From the NCBI GenBank assembly GCA_030037185.1, contig JASHRR010001398.1, forward strand, positions 1 to 10,177: a stretch of DNA of 10,177 nucleotides. The letters are read 5' to 3'. Position 1 is the first letter of the stretch; the number at the start of each line of letters is the position of its first letter. Position numbers and translations under genes: made by a program. The notes under the pieces are model-generated. The model was given only the letters and a program-made list of their open reading frames with translations. It searched no databases and was not told the origin of the DNA. This DNA comes from Xanthobacteraceae bacterium. Its GTDB lineage: Bacteria > Pseudomonadota > Alphaproteobacteria > Rhizobiales > Xanthobacteraceae. Shown in pieces: positions 7,086 to 10,177 of the stretch.

Positions 7086-7204
7086 GGATTCCTCCCGCAG
7101 CCCACAGTACGAGGCTTTTACCTTTCAGCCGCCTCGGCATAGTGTCCTATCTGACGGACCCTACCCGAACCGGCAGGAAAGCGATGTGTTCATTGTCAAA
7201 TGCA

Positions 7205-7232
7205 ATTATACCGAACATTCTAGGCTTGAAAA
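7205..7232 (-). promoter_or_regulatory. Candidate sigma-70 promoter for the propeller cluster
   Basis: On the - strand a consensus TATAAT (7210-7205) is preceded, 16 bases upstream, by TTTTCA (7232-7227), which matches four of six -35 consensus bases. Transcription would start near 7198, giving a leader of about 110 bases before ATG 7085. A TTGACA (7199-7194, - strand) just downstream lacks a matching -10. The site lies in the 292-base divergent gap shared with the HupE/UreJ-like gene, whose own promoter I could not assign. Confidence 0.4.
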
Positions 7233-7377
7233 GGTCATGGCACCTCCACTACGAGCAGAGGGAGCGTCCCCTGATCTATGCCTGATCGGTCCACTGAGGC
7301 AATTCGCCGGCGAGGGGAAACATCGATACCGGCTATCGGGGCAACGCAGGCGTCACGCTGCTGGTTGAGGTGAAGCT

Positions 7378-8739
7378 GTGCCAGTCCGGTCTTTCGCGCT
7401 GCTGCGTCCTGTCATTGCGCCCCTGGTCGCTGCGCTTGTCTGCACCTTAGCCGCAGCGGCTGCCGCCCATGACATTCCGGCAGATGTTAGAATCAACGCC
7501 TTCTTCAAGCCTCAAGGTAATCGCTTGGAGCTTCTTGTCAGGCTGCCTCTTGCCTCGTTGATCGATGCGGATTTCCCTTTGCGCGGCCCCGGATATCTTG
7601 ATTTGGCGCGCGCCGGCGATGCCATTCGTACTGGCATTAAGGTCTGGGTCATCGACAACATAGACGTATTTGAAAACGATGCGATTCTAGCCAAACCGAG
7701 GCTTGTCAACTGGCGGGTCTCGTTGCCCTCGGACAAGTCTTTCGAAACTTTCGAGCAAGCGCGCGCCCACGTGCTCGGGCCCCCCCTGTCAGACAGTCTC
7801 GACCTCTATTGGACGCAGCAACTGCTCGATGTGCTGCTTGAGTATCCCATTCATTCCGATCATTCGGATTTCTCAATCGACCTCCGAGTGGACCGACTCG
7901 GAATTGCCGTCAACACTGCGTTGCGTTTCCTCCCTCCGGGAGGAGCGATACGACCCTTCGACTTCCAGGGCGCCCCAGGTCTCATCTATCTCGATCCACA
8001 CTGGTATCAGGCAGTCGCCCGTTTCGTCGTTGAGGGCTTCTGGCACATTCTCGGCGGCACTGATCACTTGCTCTTCCTTGCCTGTCTGGTAATCCCGATC
8101 CGGCGGTTTCGACCGCTGATCGTCACCGTCACTTCCTTTACGGTCGCCCATTCGATCTCGCTCATAGGCTCGGCGCTCGGCTTTATTCCTGACGCGCTAT
8201 GGTTTCCGCCATTGATCGAGACGCTGATTGCAGCAACCATCGTCTTTATGGCACTGGAAAACATCGTTGGTGTTAATGCTGGACAACGTTGGATCTATGC
8301 GTTCGCGTTCGGGCTGATCCACGGTTTCGGCTTTTCCTTTGCATTGCGCGAGCAGCTGCAGTTTGCCGGGGACAACCTCGTGACTTCCCTCCTTGGCTTC
8401 AACGTCGGGGTAGAGATCGGTCAGCTAACCGTGCTGATAGTCATGGTGCCGGCCCTCTCTTTGTTATTCAAATACGTCGTCGCGGAACGCATGGGCGTGA
8501 TCATCCTGTCGGCGTTGGTCGCTCACACCGGCTGGCATTGGATGCTCGATCGTAGTGAAGAGCTGGCCAAGTATCCGTTCCCGAAAATCGATGTCGCCTT
8601 CCTCATCATGGTTATGCGAGGCCTGATGGCGGCGCTCGTTCTCGCAGCCATCGTGTGGGCTTTCAGCGGCTTGGTTCGTCGCTTCATGCAATCCAAGGAC
8701 CGTAACACCGGCGCGGGAGCCCCACAGGCCGTCCGCTGA
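7378..8739 (+). CDS. HupE/UreJ-family membrane protein with exported N-terminal domain
   Basis: A 453-aa protein. Signal peptide about 1-30, cleavable at AAA-HDIP so that the mature chain may begin with histidine. A soluble periplasmic domain spans roughly 31-215, and a C-terminal block of about seven membrane helices spans 216-435. The membrane part has the HupE/UreJ_2 signatures: GFWHILGGTDHLLFL (220-234), TVAHS (His258), MALEN (290-294), GLIHGFGFSFAL (312-323), FNVGVEIGQL (341-350) and HTGWHWMLD (383-391). HupE and UreJ are nickel or cobalt uptake proteins linked to hydrogenase and urease; the long form with an N-terminal domain is common beyond those loci and its metal is not established. 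No hydrogenase or urease gene is present. The start is GTG 7378 with GAGG seven bases upstream. It is transcribed away from the propeller cluster. Confidence 0.88.
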   Translation: MPVRSFALLRPVIAPLVAALVCTLAAAAAAHDIPADVRINAFFKPQGNRLELLVRLPLASLIDADFPLRGPGYLDLARAGDAIRTGIKVWVIDNIDVFENDAILAKPRLVNWRVSLPSDKSFETFEQARAHVLGPPLSDSLDLYWTQQLLDVLLEYPIHSDHSDFSIDLRVDRLGIAVNTALRFLPPGGAIRPFDFQGAPGLIYLDPHWYQAVARFVVEGFWHILGGTDHLLFLACLVIPIRRFRPLIVTVTSFTVAHSISLIGSALGFIPDALWFPPLIETLIAATIVFMALENIVGVNAGQRWIYAFAFGLIHGFGFSFALREQLQFAGDNLVTSLLGFNVGVEIGQLTVLIVMVPALSLLFKYVVAERMGVIILSALVAHTGWHWMLDRSEELAKYPFPKIDVAFLIMVMRGLMAALVLAAIVWAFSGLVRRFMQSKDRNTGAGAPQAVR

Positions 8740-8775
8740 GCCTCCGACCGGAACGACCACGACAGGTCCGCTGAG
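8731..8775 (+). repeat. 10-bp direct repeat at the 3' end of the HupE-like gene
   Basis: GTCCGCTGAG occurs at 8731-8740, where it includes the TGA stop codon, and again at 8766-8775. It may be a small duplication at the edge of the repeat-rich island that follows. Confidence 0.4.
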
Positions 8776-9078
8776 TAACCCCATGACCGTATTCCAATTA
8801 ATTATAGCGCAGTCGGACTTACAGAGCAGGTGCTCCCACGGGCAAAAGCCGCAATGTCGCTCTTTGCGGTCGATGGGCTCGCGCAACCGCCCGCATTGAG
8901 CCACCGGTCTGGCCGGCGCCACGCGCCGGCGAGCGGACGCGGGCGGGCCCGCCCGACGATAAACTCAAGCGAAATACGGGTCCGGCCGGTTTCGGCTCCG
9001 CTTCGCTCCATCCGGGCTACAGCTTGGATGAATCTCGCCGACGCCCAAAGGGGCGTCGGCGCAGGCCATCGGCTCGGT
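8740..9078. repeat. Repeat-rich intergenic island with palindromes
   Basis: No gene is supported here. The island holds GCCGGCGC-CAC-GCGCCGGC (8912-8930), a 16-base perfect palindrome made of CGGGCGGG and CCCGCCCG (8940-8955), a stretch CGCTTCGCTCCATCCGGGCTAC (8999-9020) that I recall as a frequent intergenic repeat in Bradyrhizobium and Rhodopseudomonas, and an 11-bp perfect hairpin at 9036-9061 (CGCCGACGCCC, loop AAAG, GGGCGTCGGCG). Such concentration suggests a REP-like element or recombination hotspot, directly before the truncated propeller remnant. Confidence 0.55.
9036..9061. repeat. Perfect 11-bp hairpin bordering the propeller remnant
   Basis: CGCCGACGCCC (9036-9046) and GGGCGTCGGCG (9051-9061) are exact complements around the loop AAAG. 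No T-tract follows on either strand. Homology to the propeller family begins about 20 bases to the right, so this stem may mark the breakpoint that removed the rest of the gene. Confidence 0.5.
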
Positions 9079-9084
9079 GCCGCC

Positions 9085-9120
9085 GGCTATCAGGGCGTGC
9101 CATGGCCGAGAAAGCCCTAG
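9085..9120 (+). pseudogene. 3' remnant of a third NHL-propeller gene
   Basis: The + strand reads GYQGVPWPRKP followed by a stop at 9118-9120. Propeller copy 2 ends GYQGVPWPRRT and stop: nine consecutive residues are identical and the stop is at the same distance. At DNA level 24 of 30 bases match over the GYQGVPWPR(R/K) codons, with changes mostly at third positions, as expected for a once-coding paralog. Upstream, no propeller motif is seen in any + frame, and the preceding bases belong to the palindrome island. The remnant is thus the very end of a gene deleted or displaced from its 5' side. It has opposite orientation to the intact copies and faces the second four-cysteine gene. Confidence 0.6.
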
Positions 9121-9180
9121 GGGACGATTGCGCGCGCGGCATTCCCCCTGACCGAAAAAGCGCGTCAGACCCACTCCGGT

Positions 9181-9204
9181 CCTGTTCGTTCAAACGGCAA
9201 CAGG
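9181..9204 (-). terminator. Possible terminator-like stem downstream of small secreted copy 2
   Basis: CCTGTT (9181-9186) and AACAGG (9199-9204) form outer arms, with an inner CGTT/AACG pair offset by a two-base bulge. The stem lies 33 bases after the stop of the - strand gene at 9237. There is no T-tract, so support is modest. Confidence 0.3.
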
Positions 9205-9236
9205 GGCGACCGCAAGGCTCGATTTTCCCCCGCCAC

Positions 9237-9533
9237 TCACTTCTTGAAGAAACAGAAATCGTCGACATTGGCCGCCCAGTCGCCATTCGGCCACGGCACG
9301 CCGTTACGCGCGAACCGCGCGAACGTGTAGCCGCCGATCTCCTCCTCGTTGATCACGCAGATGTCGGGACCCGGGGTGATCTCCGCCTCGATCTTCTCTT
9401 TCTGGATCGATGTGCCTGTATGGCGTCCGCCGTTTGGAAACGCAACGCACTTGCCCCATTCGGGCCGAATGCACTCTTGTCCGAACACGCTGGAACTCGC
9501 CATCAGCGCCGCTAACACTACCAAGCTTCGCAT
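9237..9533 (-). CDS. Small secreted four-cysteine protein, copy 2
   Basis: A 98-aa protein with a signal peptide (MRSLVVLAALMASSSVFG, cleavage near FG-QE) and a mature domain containing Cys21, Cys29, Cys59 and Cys94. It aligns without gaps to the protein at 3281-3589 over 78 residues (44 identical), and all four cysteines match. Start chosen at ATG 9533 because GGAGGAG lies five bases upstream; an in-frame upstream start at 9593 would add an Arg/Ser-rich stretch before the signal peptide and has no such site. The sequence between the second and third cysteine (residues 41-54, SIQKEKIEAEITPG) is the least conserved part and more charged than in copy 1. It stands alone on its strand, next to the remnant of a third propeller gene, so a propeller and a four-cysteine gene occur together at both places. 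Function unknown. Confidence 0.8.
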   Translation of the reverse strand: MRSLVVLAALMASSSVFGQECIRPEWGKCVAFPNGGRHTGTSIQKEKIEAEITPGPDICVINEEEIGGYTFARFARNGVPWPNGDWAANVDDFCFFKK

Positions 9534-9894
9534 TCGTCTCCTCCTGACTGAGCTTCGTCGTGACGAGGAATAACATGGCTTGGGATGACGCATGCATTGA
9601 AATTGCAGTCATCGCGCGGATTTTCCATGCTGCCAAGGGCTTGCCGCATGCCGATCTCGACTTACGGGAGATCGGCCCTTGCCGATGCCGCTCGACTTGA
9701 TCCGTTGATCTTGCGCGGGCCCGCGCGTCACCTCATAAAACCCTGTGCGAAGCCGTCAAGCCTGCGGGTAATGGCCTTAGAGAGGGCTCTTTCAAAGGCC
9801 AGGAACCGCAGTCAAGCGTACACGCGCCGGGAAGAGCCGATGTGCGATGGCGACCCGCAATGACGCAGCTGCATCGAATTTCGAAATCGCTCAA
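9534..9894. other. Intergenic stretch, no supported gene
   Basis: This gap lies between the small secreted gene and the ModA-like gene, both on the - strand, so it should hold the promoter of the former. A + strand frame from ATG 9585 to 9863 has no ribosome site or recognisable domain and is not accepted. A perfect 9-bp inverted repeat, GCCGATCTC and GAGATCGGC, lies at 9650-9658 and 9668-9676 with a nine-base loop. I see no convincing -35/-10 pair. Confidence 0.5.
9650..9676. repeat. 9-bp perfect inverted repeat
   Basis: GCCGATCTC, loop GACTTACGG, GAGATCGGC. It sits between the ModA-like gene stop and the small secreted gene start on the - strand. It could be a terminator stem for the ModA-like gene, but lacks a T-tract and is about 220 bases past its stop, or it could be an operator for the small gene. 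Confidence 0.35.
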
Positions 9895-10177
9895 CTACTC
9901 GATGCCCTTTGCCTGGAAAGCGGCTCTCGCGGTCGGGGTGGCGAGAAATGTCACGAATGCCGCCGCCCCGTCGCGGTTGGCCGATGCGGCCGAAGGCGCC
10001 GCCGCATAGCTGGTATAGTTCTGCGTCTCGGGCGGCAGCGGGGCGACGAATTGCGCTCCCTTGTCGCCAAACAGCCTGATCTCCGTGATGGCACCGAAGC
10101 CGATTTCCTTGCCTTTGCCGTTGATGACATGCTCCATCACGGCGGCACCGTCGAGATAGCGCGTCTCTTTCGCCTTG
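9895..10177 (-). CDS. ModA-like periplasmic substrate-binding protein, C-terminal part (cut by window end)
   Basis: The last 93 codons are visible; the gene continues beyond the window on its 5' side. The fragment reads KAKETRYLDGAAVMEHV, then GKGKEIGFGAITEI, followed by FVAPLPPETQNYTSYAAA and a C-terminal helix, AAAFVTFLATPTARAAFQAKG, with its final residues IE before the TAG. The order G-x-x-x-IGF, PLPPE-Q-YT-Y-A and F-x-x-FL-x-P-x-x-x-x-F is that of the second lobe of molybdate/sulfate-type extracellular binding proteins (SBP_bac_11 group). Many rhizobial members of this group are not proven molybdate binders, so the ligand is open. No permease or ATPase gene is visible downstream in this window. 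Confidence 0.8.
   Translation of the reverse strand, partial: KAKETRYLDGAAVMEHVINGKGKEIGFGAITEIRLFGDKGAQFVAPLPPETQNYTSYAAAPSAASANRDGAAAFVTFLATPTARAAFQAKGIE

Noticed and set aside
7194..7199. TTGACA on the - strand as a -35 box for the propeller cluster
   Set aside because: No acceptable -10 hexamer at 16-18 bases; the TATAAT at 7210-7205 with its own weak -35 fits better.
7084..7368. + strand frame of 94 codons in the divergent promoter gap
   Set aside because: It overlaps the likely promoter and leader of propeller copy 2, begins opposite that gene's start codon and has no protein-like features.
9585..9863. + strand frame of 92 codons between the small secreted gene and the ModA-like gene
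   Set aside because: No ribosome site, Arg/Pro/Ser-rich composition typical of non-coding GC-rich DNA, and an inverted repeat inside it.
1..10177. tRNA, rRNA, CRISPR array or complete insertion sequence
   Set aside because: I saw no cloverleaf-like sequence, rRNA signature, regularly spaced direct repeats or transposase-like protein on either strand.

Overview
The base composition (high GC), strong Shine-Dalgarno sites, an HWE-family histidine kinase, a HupE/UreJ-type membrane protein and Bradyrhizobium-like repetitive intergenic DNA suggest an alphaproteobacterium of the Bradyrhizobium/Rhodopseudomonas group. The assignment rests on recognition of gene families and repeats, not on a marker gene.

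Layout. Bases 1-645 hold a small + strand gene that appears broken by a one-base frameshift in a C/G homopolymer (about 330), then a stretch rich in inverted repeats. A 605-codon HWE sensor kinase lies on the - strand (646-2463). About 800 bases follow with no intact gene, but with coding-like pieces in shifting frames (2859-3093, - strand) that look like a decayed small gene.

Bases 3281-7085 form a same-strand (-) cluster of exported proteins, read from right to left: a secreted NHL beta-propeller (5895-7085), a possible 26-codon coupled leader ORF, a Cys-containing membrane-anchored or exported protein of 196 aa (5101-5691), a second secreted NHL propeller paralogous to the first (3716-4915), and a small secreted four-cysteine protein (3281-3589). 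A TATAAT box with a weak -35 sits upstream of the first gene. A HupE/UreJ-like polytopic protein with an N-terminal exported domain is transcribed divergently (7378-8739, + strand).

Downstream lies a repeat-rich island (8740-9236) containing three perfect palindromes or hairpins and, on the + strand, the last codons and stop of a third NHL-propeller gene. Next to it, on the - strand, is a second copy of the small four-cysteine protein (9237-9533), 56% identical to the first over 78 ungapped residues. The window ends inside a ModA-like periplasmic substrate-binding protein (- strand, 3' end only).

Taken together, the centre is a twice- or thrice-duplicated module of secreted propeller plus small secreted disulfide-type protein around a histidine-rich HupE/UreJ-type permease. 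Every product of the cluster has a signal peptide or membrane anchor, so it acts in the envelope or outside. A role in extracellular peptide or metal handling is a reasonable guess, but the sequence does not show the substrate.
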